A stretch of DNA of 64,000 bases from Rhizobium phaseoli. GTDB taxonomy: Bacteria > Pseudomonadota > Alphaproteobacteria > Rhizobiales > Rhizobiaceae. Shown piece by piece: positions 55,488 through 63,197 of the stretch; the stretch's first letter is position 1; every line of letters begins with the position of its first letter. The position numbers and the translations under genes are program-made. The notes under the pieces are model-generated. The model searched no databases and was not told the DNA's origin. It saw only the letters and a list, made by a program, of their open reading frames with translations. The DNA lies in contig NZ_WUFT01000019.1 of NCBI RefSeq assembly GCF_010668805.1, positions 62,001 through 126,000 on the forward strand, given 5' to 3'.

Positions 55488-55880
55488 TCAGGTGGTGACG
55501 CCGATTTCGGCGAGGCGGCCGAGGCAGGCCTCTTCGATATTGTCGAGTTCCACCAGCGTGTCGTCGATATCCTTGCGCTTCTGGCGCAGGTCGTCGCGCT
55601 TCTCGTCGATGCGTTTCATCAGCAACTTCAATTGACCGAGTTCGCCCGGTGGCTCCTTGTAGACCTGGATGATCTCGCGGATCTCCGCGATGGTGAAGCC
55701 GATGCGCCGGCCGCGCAGAATTTCGCCGATGAGCCGTCGGTCGGCCTGGCGAAAGAGACGGGTGCGCCCTCGCCGCTCCGGATGAATCAGTCCCTCGTCT
55801 TCGTAGAAGCGAAGCGTGCGCGTCGAGACCCCGAATTCGCGCGTCAGCTCCGTTATGCTATAATATTTGTTCACCAGCAT
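55488..55880 (-). CDS. MerR family transcriptional regulator
   Basis: A 130-residue regulator: N-terminal winged HTH with YYSITELTREFGVSTRTLRF and YEDEGLIHPERRGRTRLF, and a C-terminal dimerisation helix (LKLLMKRIDEKRDDLRQKRK). No cysteine cluster typical of metal sensors; nearest in look to LiuR-like regulators of acyl-CoA catabolism (inference). A 24-bp operator-like palindrome lies just upstream, suggesting autoregulation. Start at 55880; 55904 is also possible. Confidence 0.9.
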   Translation of the reverse strand: MLVNKYYSITELTREFGVSTRTLRFYEDEGLIHPERRGRTRLFRQADRRLIGEILRGRRIGFTIAEIREIIQVYKEPPGELGQLKLLMKRIDEKRDDLRQKRKDIDDTLVELDNIEEACLGRLAEIGVTT

Positions 55881-55907
55881 GGGTTCCCCGTCATGAACCG
55901 GCATAAT

Positions 55908-55931
55908 ATTGACTTTTACGTAATAGTCAAT
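55908..55931. promoter_or_regulatory. Operator-like palindrome upstream of merR gene
   Basis: ATTGACTTTTACGTAATAGTCAAT, cited here in halves: ATTGACTTTTAC / GTAATAGTCAAT, a nearly perfect 24-bp inverted repeat centred on ACGT. It lies 28-51 bases ahead of the 55880 start and includes a TTGACT that may be the -35 hexamer. MerR proteins bind within the promoter spacer, consistent with this placement. Confidence 0.65.
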
Positions 55932-55944
55932 TTCGTCGGACCGC

Positions 55945-57360
55945 TCAGATGCCGAACCACCAAGTGGCGATGCCGAGGAAGGCGAAGAAGCCGGTACAGT
56001 CGGTCACCGTCGTCACGAAGACCGAGGAGGCGATTGCCGGGTCGGCTCCCACCTTGTCGAGCAGCAGCGGCAGCAGGATGCCGGCAAGCGCCGCCGCCAT
56101 CAGATTGATGATCATCGCCGCCGCAATTACCCCGCCGAGCTGATAGTCGTGGAACCAGGTGCCGGCGATCAAACCCATGATCGTCGCGAAAACGACACCA
56201 TTGAGGATGCCGACGCCGGCCTCCCTGCGGATGATGCGGCCGGCATTGTAGATGTCGAGATCGCGGGTAGCGAGCGCGCGCACCGTCACCGTCATCGTCT
56301 GCGTGCCGGCATTGCCGCCCATCGAGGCGACGATCGGCATCAACACGGCAAGTGCGATCATCTTCTCGATCGAGGCGTCGAACAGGCCGATGACGCTGGC
56401 CGACAGCATCGCCGTGCCGAGATTGATCAAGAGCCACAGGAACCGCGAACGCGCCGTCGAAAGCACATTGTCCGACAGTTCTTCGTCGCCGACGCCGCCA
56501 AGCCGCTTGATATCCTCGTCCGCCTCCTCGTGGATGACGTCGACGACGTCGTCGATGGTCAGCACGCCGACCAGCCGGCCGTTCTCGTCGACGACGGCGG
56601 CCGACAGAAGGTCGTACTGCTCGAATAGCTGGGCCGCCTCCTCCTGGTCCATCTCGGCCGGAACCGGATGGTTGGTCTCGCGCATGATCTGCTCGATCTT
56701 CGTCTGCCGCTTTGTGCGCAGGATCTGATCGAGATCGACGGCGCCGAGCAGCTTGAAGGTCGGATCGATGACGAAGATCTGCGAGAAGGAATAGGGCAGA
56801 TCTTCCTCGTCACGCATGTAGTCGATCGTCTGTCCCACAGTCCAGAACGGCGGCACGGCGACGAATTCCGTCTGCATGCGGCGCCCGGCCGAGCTTTCGG
56901 GATAGTCGAGCGCCCGGCGCAGCCTGACCCGCTCGGTAAACGGCAGCTGAGCGAGGATCTCTTCCCGGTCTTCCTTGTCGAGATCTTCGAGAATATAGAC
57001 GGCGTCGTCCGAATCGAGATCGCCGATCGCCGCGGCGATCTGCTCGTTCGGCATCTGGTCGACAATTTCGCGGCGGATCGCCTCGTCGACCTCGGTCAGC
57101 GCCGTCATGTCGAAATCGTCGCCGAGCAGACGCACCAGCGCCAGGCGCTGGTCCGGCTGGATCGCTTCCAGCAGGTCGCCTATCTCAGATTCATGCAGCC
57201 GGGCAACATTCTGGCGCAGGAACACCGTGTCGCGGTCGGCGATCGCGGCGCCGACCAGCGCCAGGAAATCGCTGCGGACATTGCCGTCCTCGTCGTAGAT
57301 ATCGGCTTCCTCGTCCTCAGAACGCCTGCGGATGCGGTCTTCCCCATCGGTCGTCGTCAT
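55945..57360 (-). CDS. mgtE: Magnesium transporter MgtE
   Basis: A 471-residue Mg2+ channel: N-terminal helical domain with LESEIGDLLEAIQPDQRLAL-like MgtE_N repeats, a CBS pair (VIDPTFKLLGAVDLDQILRT; AAVVDENGRLVGVLTIDDVV), a plug helix and five TM helices (VLMPIVASMGGNAGTQTMTV; FVTTVTDCTGFFAFLGIATW). The conserved MGGNAGTQ is intact. Start at 57360 (MTTTDGEDRIRRR). merR follows on the same strand after the operator. Confidence 0.95.
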   Translation of the reverse strand: MTTTDGEDRIRRRSEDEEADIYDEDGNVRSDFLALVGAAIADRDTVFLRQNVARLHESEIGDLLEAIQPDQRLALVRLLGDDFDMTALTEVDEAIRREIVDQMPNEQIAAAIGDLDSDDAVYILEDLDKEDREEILAQLPFTERVRLRRALDYPESSAGRRMQTEFVAVPPFWTVGQTIDYMRDEEDLPYSFSQIFVIDPTFKLLGAVDLDQILRTKRQTKIEQIMRETNHPVPAEMDQEEAAQLFEQYDLLSAAVVDENGRLVGVLTIDDVVDVIHEEADEDIKRLGGVGDEELSDNVLSTARSRFLWLLINLGTAMLSASVIGLFDASIEKMIALAVLMPIVASMGGNAGTQTMTVTVRALATRDLDIYNAGRIIRREAGVGILNGVVFATIMGLIAGTWFHDYQLGGVIAAAMIINLMAAALAGILLPLLLDKVGADPAIASSVFVTTVTDCTGFFAFLGIATWWFGI

Positions 57361-57613
57361 CTGCCGCCCTCGCATCTGGTTCGAATTTCAACGACTACAG
57401 CGCCACATTTGCAAATGTCGGCGGAAAACACATTGTCAACAAGCAGATAAGCCAGTCCCGCTCGACGCTCCCGCGGTGGGAATTCATGGCTTCTGCTAGC
57501 CCAAAGCATCCCTGCCGTAAAGCCGCAAACCTGCCTCTTGATGACAATGCCCGCGGCCGGCGATAGTTTCGCCAGCCCGTCCAAACCCCGGCCAACAAAA
57601 GAAAGCCTGCCTG

Positions 57614-58108
57614 ATGCCCCTCCGTCCGATTCTGCGTTATCCGCATCCTGGTCTGAAGACCGTCTGCGCACCGGTGACAGACTTCGATTCGTCGCTCGCC
57701 GAGCTTGCCGACGACTTGGTGGCGACGATGCGGGCGGCGCCCGGCGTCGGCATCACCGCCGCCCATATCGGCGTCTTTAGCCGGGTTACGGTGCTGGAAC
57801 TCGACAAGACGGACGGCGTGCGCCTCTACATCAACCCGGAGATCACCTGGCTCTCGAACGAAACGATGTCCCATGCCGAAGGCAGCGTCTCCATGCCCGG
57901 CGCCACCGAAGAGGTCACGCGGCCGCGCGCGATCCGCTTCCGTTACCAGAATGCCGAGGGCACCCTGCACGAGGAGGCAGCCGAAGGTTTCCACGCCATC
58001 TGCATCCAGCACGAGGTCGACCAGCTCGACGGCATTTTCTGGCTGCAACGCCTCTCGCGGCTGAAACGCGACCGTCTCGTGAAAAAATGGGAGAAGGCAT
58101 CAATTTGA
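57614..58108 (+). CDS. Peptide deformylase-like protein lacking metal ligands
   Basis: A 164-residue PDF-fold protein (MPLRPILRYPHPGLKTVCAP). Motif 1 reads GVGITAAHIG instead of GxGLAAxQ. Motif 2 reads AEGSVSMPG, with Ser where EGCLS has the metal-binding Cys. Motif 3 reads QHEVDQLDG, with Gln for the second His of HExxH. Two of three metal ligands are therefore gone, so normal deformylase activity is unlikely. Many bacteria carry such PDF-like paralogues. A real, full-length gene with possible non-enzymatic or altered role. Confidence 0.88.
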   Translation: MPLRPILRYPHPGLKTVCAPVTDFDSSLAELADDLVATMRAAPGVGITAAHIGVFSRVTVLELDKTDGVRLYINPEITWLSNETMSHAEGSVSMPGATEEVTRPRAIRFRYQNAEGTLHEEAAEGFHAICIQHEVDQLDGIFWLQRLSRLKRDRLVKKWEKASI

Positions 58109-58230
58109 GAAGCGGCGCTGACGATCAGGGCTGACAAATCGCCACCGGCACCGAACCATTCGCCACTGCCGGCGTTTCCCGCAGAGAAATCACTCAGCGA
58201 CCCCCCTCAGCGAAACAAGGAGCGACCGTA

Positions 58231-58740
58231 ATGGCAAGGATCGGTGACAAGACCCAGTTTTCCCGGGAGAAGCCCGAGCTCTCCCGGGAGGAAGATTATC
58301 GTGACCTCGAGGAACGCAATCTCGACGACGGCTGGCCCTATGCCGACGGCACCGGTGCCGACCCGGCAAACCGCCCCTATGGCGAGACCGCGGCAAATTT
58401 CGACAGCGATCCCAACAAAGGCTTCCGGATCGACGGTACGGACGCAGAGGGCAACGAGAACCGCCTGAAGGATTCGCTCCGCCCCGATACCATCGACCGC
58501 GATGAAAGCGATGACCTTGAAGCGCGGGTGAACGATCATCTCGAAGCCATCCCGGATCTCGACATGGACAGCATTGAGGTTCATGCAGACGGGCACGTCA
58601 TTACCCTGGAAGGTTCGGTGGAGACGATCGGCATCGCCCGCAAGGTCGAGCTCAGTGCCCTTTCGGTCGATGGCGTCCGCCATGTCCGCAACAAACTGCA
58701 GCTGACCGGTGTCGACGCGCATATCCCGAACGAGGACTGA
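58231..58740 (+). CDS. BON domain-containing protein
   Basis: A 169-residue protein. The C-terminal 75 residues form a BON domain (LEARVNDHLEAIPDLDMDSI, then GHVITLEGSVETIGIARKVE and VDGVRHVRNKLQLTGV), a lipid- or membrane-associating fold. The N-terminal 90 residues are charged and disordered (FSREKPELSREEDYRDLEER). No signal peptide. Role unknown; related proteins are stress-linked. Confidence 0.85.
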   Translation: MARIGDKTQFSREKPELSREEDYRDLEERNLDDGWPYADGTGADPANRPYGETAANFDSDPNKGFRIDGTDAEGNENRLKDSLRPDTIDRDESDDLEARVNDHLEAIPDLDMDSIEVHADGHVITLEGSVETIGIARKVELSALSVDGVRHVRNKLQLTGVDAHIPNED

Positions 58741-59048
58741 CCGGCAGCAGGAGATCGAAATCATGCGGGAGGCATCGATGTCTCCCGACAGTCCCTGTCA
58801 AATTCCAGCCGTCCAACATTACCAAAAGTTAACAATTCCAGATTGCATCGCAATTTAGACCTTTTGCTTAGGCGGCTTGTGTAACGAGTACGTCAATTTC
58901 GTTGACAACACTGTGATTTCATTTGGACAAAAGGTCGCGGCCACGCCGTCCGTTTAACACAAAATTGCCTGAATTGGGGCGCGAACTCGCAAGTGCCGAG
59001 GGTTAGTTTATGTTGTGAAATTCAACAGCAGATTGAGGAGATAGACCC
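58741..59048. other. Intergenic region with hairpin and promoter-like sequence
   Basis: No gene seen. CGGGAG..CTCCCG (58766-58787, almost palindromic with ATCGAT core) may end the BON transcript. From about 58880 the sequence contains AATTTCGTTGACAACACTG, a TTGACA-like -35, and a GAGGAG ribosome binding site follows at about 59037 for the next gene. Confidence 0.5.
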
Positions 59049-59414
59049 ATGCGCATCAAATTTGCCCTTGCCGCGTCACTGTTCGCCGTCAGCCTTGCAG
59101 GCGCTGCCCTCGCCCAGCCGGGATATTCCGACGACTATACCAACGATAGCGACGGCTTTTCGCCGAGCCCGATGTCGAAGCCGGCTCCCGTCCACTACAG
59201 CAACCGCAAGGCCCCGGCCTATTCCAGCGATTATACCAATGACAGCGACGGCTTCGCCCCGAGCGCGATGGCGGCCCCTGCCGTTGACAAAACCACAACG
59301 GCAAGCATCAAAGCCCTGCCCCCGTGCCACAGCATGATTGGCCCGAGCGGCTCCCACACCAAGGGTGCCGATAGCGGCGCTTCCCGCACCGACGCATGCC
59401 GCGCGACGCATTGA
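59049..59414 (+). CDS. Small secreted protein with internal repeat
   Basis: A 121-residue protein with a Sec signal (MRIKFALAASLFAVSLAGAA then LAQ). Two copies of a unit YS(D/S)DYTNDSDGF(S/A)PS(P/A)M lie at about residues 26-42 and 58-74. A C-terminal region with three Cys/His (LPPCHSMIGPSGSH) follows. Rhizobial small secreted protein of unknown function; the repeat could bind metal or cell wall (speculation). Followed by a strong terminator. Confidence 0.75.
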   Translation: MRIKFALAASLFAVSLAGAALAQPGYSDDYTNDSDGFSPSPMSKPAPVHYSNRKAPAYSSDYTNDSDGFAPSAMAAPAVDKTTTASIKALPPCHSMIGPSGSHTKGADSGASRTDACRATH

Positions 59415-59426
59415 TCAACTAAAAGA

Positions 59427-59455
59427 AAGGGCCGGAATCCGGCCCTTCTCTTTTT
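59427..59455 (+). terminator. Rho-independent terminator
   Basis: AAGGGCCGG / CCGGCCCTT stem, three-base loop, then CTCTTTTT. It ends the secreted repeat protein gene and, being flanked by A on the other side, may also serve the convergent methyltransferase gene. Confidence 0.85.
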
Positions 59456-59473
59456 CAATCGTTCCCCGCAGTC

Positions 59474-60118
59474 TTAAAACACGAACGGAACCAGCCGATA
59501 GCGTGTCGTGGCCATGAAGGCCGTGTAAGCAGGATCCTGCTGGAGCAGGCGCTCCTCCGCCAAGAGGCGGAAACATTGTGCGGCAAGCGCCGTTGCATAG
59601 ATGGCAAAATTCCAAAGGCCCGGATGAGCCATGAAAAATCCGATATGTGTCATCAGATAGCCCGCATACATCGGATGGCGAACAAACTTGTAGGGTCCGC
59701 CGACCTTGATACCGCGATTGGCCGGCACCAGGCCGAAGCTTCGCCGCAATGACAGCTTTGCCGAGATTTGCAGCACAAAACCGAGCGCCATCACCGAACC
59801 GCACAGTGCGAGCGGCGCAAGCGGCTCTGTCGCGGATGGGGAGACGAGCAGCGGGAAGAGTGTGCCGATTGCGGTGACCATCCAGTCAAACAGGCGCAAC
59901 GATGCGTTTCTCGTTGGTCGGCGCGTCAGGATCAGGAAAGTGGCGGCCGCCTCGGAGACCAGCAGCAGGCCGTCGATGATCGCCCTGTTGTCCTGCATCT
60001 GCGGCAGCATACGCATGACGATCGCAGCGAAGAAATAACCGATAAGGACTTTCTCGAGAATGTCGAGAACGAAATACACGTCGAAGAATGACCAGCTTGC
60101 CGCTGCCTGTTTTTTCAT
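59474..60118 (-). CDS. Isoprenylcysteine carboxyl methyltransferase-like membrane protein
   Basis: A 214-residue, multi-helix protein. The C-terminal GGPYKFVRHPMYAGYLMTHI, then LLAEERLLQQDPAYTAFM, is the SAM-binding signature of the ICMT/PEMT-like family (RHPMY, E-E-x-x-L). Such bacterial proteins methylate small molecules or lipids at the inner membrane. Start at 60118 (MKKQAAASWSF); the frame is open to 60163. Confidence 0.85.
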   Translation of the reverse strand: MKKQAAASWSFFDVYFVLDILEKVLIGYFFAAIVMRMLPQMQDNRAIIDGLLLVSEAAATFLILTRRPTRNASLRLFDWMVTAIGTLFPLLVSPSATEPLAPLALCGSVMALGFVLQISAKLSLRRSFGLVPANRGIKVGGPYKFVRHPMYAGYLMTHIGFFMAHPGLWNFAIYATALAAQCFRLLAEERLLQQDPAYTAFMATTRYRLVPFVF

Positions 60119-60279
60119 TATTTGCAAGACTTCCGCATCACAAGATTGTCGTGTCCTATACATGCGTCGACGCTAATAATAAGTTAAGGCCTTCACTCAT
60201 ATCTGAATGCGCGGAGGTTATCGGCCTTGCCGACCGCAGAATCGGGCGGCGATGAAAGGCCAATTGCCGTCGGCAACGA

Positions 60280-60993
60280 TCAGTTTTCGCTCGTCGTTTC
60301 GCCGAAAACCGCCTCGAAGGCGGTGCGCAGCCGGATATCGACATCCGTCATCATCACAAGCAAGCCGAGATCGACGAGGCTGGTGACGCCATAGGCTGAA
60401 ATCCCGCAGGGCACGATGCCGCCGAAATGATCGAGATCGGGATCGACGTTGAGCGACAATCCGTGGAAGGTCACCCATTTCCGCAGCCTGATCCCGAGGG
60501 CGGCGATCTTGTCCTCGGCCATCGTTCCATCGGCAAGCAACGGCTTTTCCGGCCGCCGTACCCAGACGCCGACGCGGTCTTCACGCCGCTCGCCGCGCAC
60601 ATTCATCATATCGAGCGTGCGGATGACGACATCTTCAAGCGCGGTGACGAAGGCGCGCACGTCCTGGCGCCTGCGCTTCAGATCAAGCATCACATAGGCG
60701 ACGCGCTGGCCGGGTCCATGATAGGTATATTCACCGCCGCGCCCGGTGGCAAAAACCGGAAAACGGTCCGGCTGGACGAGATCCCTGGCATTGGCGCTGG
60801 TGCCGGCGGTATAGAGCGGCGGATGTTCGACAAGCCAGACGAGTTCATCGCCGCCTTCGGATATCGCCGCCACCTCGCGCTCCATTGTCTCCACGGCCTC
60901 CTCATAAGCAACGAGGCCATCGGCGATGCGCCAACGCACCGGCCGGGTACCGGGATTCGGGAGCATGGAGAATTCGAGATCGGTGCGAAGCAT
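60280..60993 (-). CDS. lipB: Octanoyltransferase LipB
   Basis: A 237-residue enzyme moving octanoyl from acyl carrier protein to lipoyl domains. RGGEYTYHGPGQRVAYVMLD, KIAALGIRLRKWVTFHGLSL (catalytic Lys) and GGIVPCGISAYGVTSL (catalytic Cys) are intact. AAGGA lies six bases before ATG 60993 but would overlap the earlier ATG at 60999, so 60993 is preferred. Confidence 0.96.
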   Translation of the reverse strand: MLRTDLEFSMLPNPGTRPVRWRIADGLVAYEEAVETMEREVAAISEGGDELVWLVEHPPLYTAGTSANARDLVQPDRFPVFATGRGGEYTYHGPGQRVAYVMLDLKRRRQDVRAFVTALEDVVIRTLDMMNVRGERREDRVGVWVRRPEKPLLADGTMAEDKIAALGIRLRKWVTFHGLSLNVDPDLDHFGGIVPCGISAYGVTSLVDLGLLVMMTDVDIRLRTAFEAVFGETTSEN

Positions 60994-61181
60994 GGCCATT
61001 CCTTGCCGCCCTCCCCGAAATGCCTGGAAAAAGGGGGCGGCAGGACAGCTATATGGACCCGTTTCAGGGGCAATTCAAATGCTGCGACCGCTTTTGAAAA
61101 AAACTGTCATATCGCCCTTGTGCACCCCAAATGCTTTTGCTACATGCTGCCCCGCCGACGCAAATCGGCACCTACCACGAT

Positions 61182-61266
61182 GCGGTCGTGGCGGAATTGG
61201 TAGACGCGCAGCGTTGAGGTCGCTGTGGGGCAACCCGTGGAAGTTCGAGTCTTCTCGACCGCACCA
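61182..61266 (+). tRNA. tRNA-Leu (anticodon GAG)
   Basis: 85 nt with encoded CCA. Acceptor stem GCGGTCG / CGACCGC, D-arm GGCGGAATTGGTAGACGC, anticodon stem CAGCG / CGCTG with loop TTGAGGT (GAG anticodon), a long variable arm (TGGGGCAACCCGTG) as expected for leucine, and T-arm with GTTCGAGTC. Decodes CUC/CUU. No neighbouring partial copy is seen, so no sign of use as an integration site. Confidence 0.95.
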
Positions 61267-61393
61267 TTTCCCTCTGGGAAACGCTTTTGAAGCGACGATT
61301 TCGATTTCACCTCGAAGCTATTTGCGGTTGCTCGGCTTGATCGCCCGGCCATCTCATGGTTGATGGCGTCATTCCTGCCAAGAATCGGCCGTC

Positions 61394-62353
61394 ATGTCAG
61401 AGCATCCAGCCCACCAAAACTCCCTGCAGGGCATGGCGATCATGTCCGGCGCCATGCTGATCCTGCCGGTCATGGATGCCATCGCCAAATACATGGCGAC
61501 GTTCGAGGCGATGTCGCCTGGCCAGGTAACCTTTTACCGATTCTTCTTCCAGGTCGCCTGCACCCTGCCGATTCTCTTTGCCCTTTTCGGGCTGAAGGCG
61601 CTCTCGGCTCGACGGCCATGGATGAACCTTCTGCGCGGCGTGCTGCACGGTGGCGCGAGCCTGCTTTTCTTCGTCGCCGTCAAATACATGCCGCTTGCCG
61701 ATGTCTTTGCCATCTATTTCGTCGAACCCTTCATGCTGACGGCCATGTCGGCGCTGTTTCTCGGGGAAAAGGTCGGCTGGCGACGCTGGATGGCGATCGT
61801 CGTCGGTTTCGGCGGCGCAATGATCGTCATTCAGCCGAGTTACGAGATTTTCGGCCTGAAGGCGTTGCTGCCGGTCGCCTGCGCCTTTCTGTTCTCGCTC
61901 TATCTGTTCCTCAACCGCGCCATCGGCGAAGCCGATTCGCCGCTGACCATGCAGACGATGGCCGGCATCGGCGGAACGCTCTTCATGGCGGCCGCCCTTC
62001 TCGTCGGAAGCAGTTCCGGCAATGCCGATTTTTCCGTCTCTCTGCCCGCCTCCGGCCTCGGTCTTGTCCTGCTTCTCGCCCTCGGCTCGATCTCCGGATA
62101 TGCGCATATGCTCATCGTCCGGGCTTTCCGTCTCGCACCGCTGTCGCTGCTTGCGCCGTTCCAATACTTCGAGATCATCTCGGCGACCGTTCTCGGCTAC
62201 GCGCTATTTAATGATTTCCCGAGCTTTTCCAAATGGATCGGCATCGCCATCATCGTCGCATCAGGCCTGTTCATCATCTGGCGAGAGCGGCTGCAGGCGC
62301 AATCGTTAAAATCTTCCTCAACCCGGGAATATCGGATTAACTCCTCTTCTTGA
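61394..62353 (+). CDS. DMT superfamily (EamA) transporter
   Basis: A 319-residue protein with ten hydrophobic helices in two EamA halves: GMAIMSGAMLILPVMDAIAK, the PLADVFAIYFVEPFMLTAMS block and the second-half APFQYFEIISATVLGYALFN. It is a drug/metabolite exporter; the substrate cannot be told. ATG 61394. Confidence 0.92.
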   Translation: MSEHPAHQNSLQGMAIMSGAMLILPVMDAIAKYMATFEAMSPGQVTFYRFFFQVACTLPILFALFGLKALSARRPWMNLLRGVLHGGASLLFFVAVKYMPLADVFAIYFVEPFMLTAMSALFLGEKVGWRRWMAIVVGFGGAMIVIQPSYEIFGLKALLPVACAFLFSLYLFLNRAIGEADSPLTMQTMAGIGGTLFMAAALLVGSSSGNADFSVSLPASGLGLVLLLALGSISGYAHMLIVRAFRLAPLSLLAPFQYFEIISATVLGYALFNDFPSFSKWIGIAIIVASGLFIIWRERLQAQSLKSSSTREYRINSSS

Positions 62354-62417
62354 GGGATCGTCAATTCGCAGGCGTTAAAACTGTCTCCGGCTTCATGATG
62401 AAGCCTGGAGCTAAAAC

Positions 62418-63122
62418 ATGAGCGAATTTCGTCTCGCTTTTCCGGCCTGTGTCGTGGCCGGCAAGCATCGGCTGACGGCCGAAGATATAGTGCTGTTGCG
62501 CAAACATGCTTTTCCGGAGGGTATCCGGACATCCGACGACGTCGTGGCGATGTTGGCGCTCAACAATTCCTGCCCTGAAAAATGTGCTGCCTGGAACGCT
62601 TTTTTCGTCGAGCAGCTCGCCGGTTTCATCGTCCACTACACCTATCCGCAAGGCTCGCTTGATGAAATCAACGTCGCCTGGATCATGCGCATGTTCACGA
62701 CCGACGGTGTCGTCAACTCGGCGCTGGAACTCGAACTCATTCTCCACGTCATAGAGATTTCGGCCGATGTGCCGGGTGAATTGAGGGCGCTCGCCCTCGA
62801 TCAGCTCCGTGTGGCGATCACCGACAATATCGGTGGCTACAAGCTGTCGCGTGCCGTCGACCGCCGGGGCATTACCCGCCAGGACGTCGATTTTGCCATG
62901 CGCATCTTCAGAAGCGTCGCCGAAGGCGGTGTCATCCCCGTCTCGGCGGTCGAATACGGCGTGCTCCAGCAGATCGAGCAGGCGACGCTGCCGGGCGCCA
63001 ATCATCCGCACTGGGCCGGCATCATGGCCGCCGTCCAGCTACGCGACTATGCCGAGCCGCGGCGCAGCCGCTGGCTGCGCATCGTCGACGAGGAACCCGT
63101 CTCGCAGGCAGCTGTCGCCTGA
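62418..63122 (+). CDS. Conserved hypothetical protein
   Basis: A 234-residue mostly helical protein starting MSEFRLAFPACVVAGKHRLT. NNSCPEKCAAWNAFFVEQLA has two Cys; the middle is LELELILHVIEISADVPGEL. I do not recognise the family, but the coding character and strong length support a gene. It precedes the carboxylase gene by about 75 bases. Confidence 0.7.
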   Translation: MSEFRLAFPACVVAGKHRLTAEDIVLLRKHAFPEGIRTSDDVVAMLALNNSCPEKCAAWNAFFVEQLAGFIVHYTYPQGSLDEINVAWIMRMFTTDGVVNSALELELILHVIEISADVPGELRALALDQLRVAITDNIGGYKLSRAVDRRGITRQDVDFAMRIFRSVAEGGVIPVSAVEYGVLQQIEQATLPGANHPHWAGIMAAVQLRDYAEPRRSRWLRIVDEEPVSQAAVA

Positions 63123-63147
63123 CGCTGCTTAAGCCTGATTGTGCGTC

Positions 63148-63173
63148 CCGGTGTTTTATGCGTAAAACTCCGG
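63148..63173 (+). terminator. Hairpin between hypothetical gene and carboxylase gene
   Basis: CCGG-tg-TTTTatgcgtAAAA-ct-CCGG forms a paired stem with small mismatches, in the short space before 63198. It may end the upstream transcript; there is no T run after it. Confidence 0.35.
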
Positions 63174-63197
63174 AACGCATTTCTGGGTGGAGTCTCG

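Noticed and set aside
61182..61266. tRNA-Leu as attachment site for the integrase at the left edge
   Set aside because: It is 60 kb away, intact, and no partial 3' copy was seen near 419-700.
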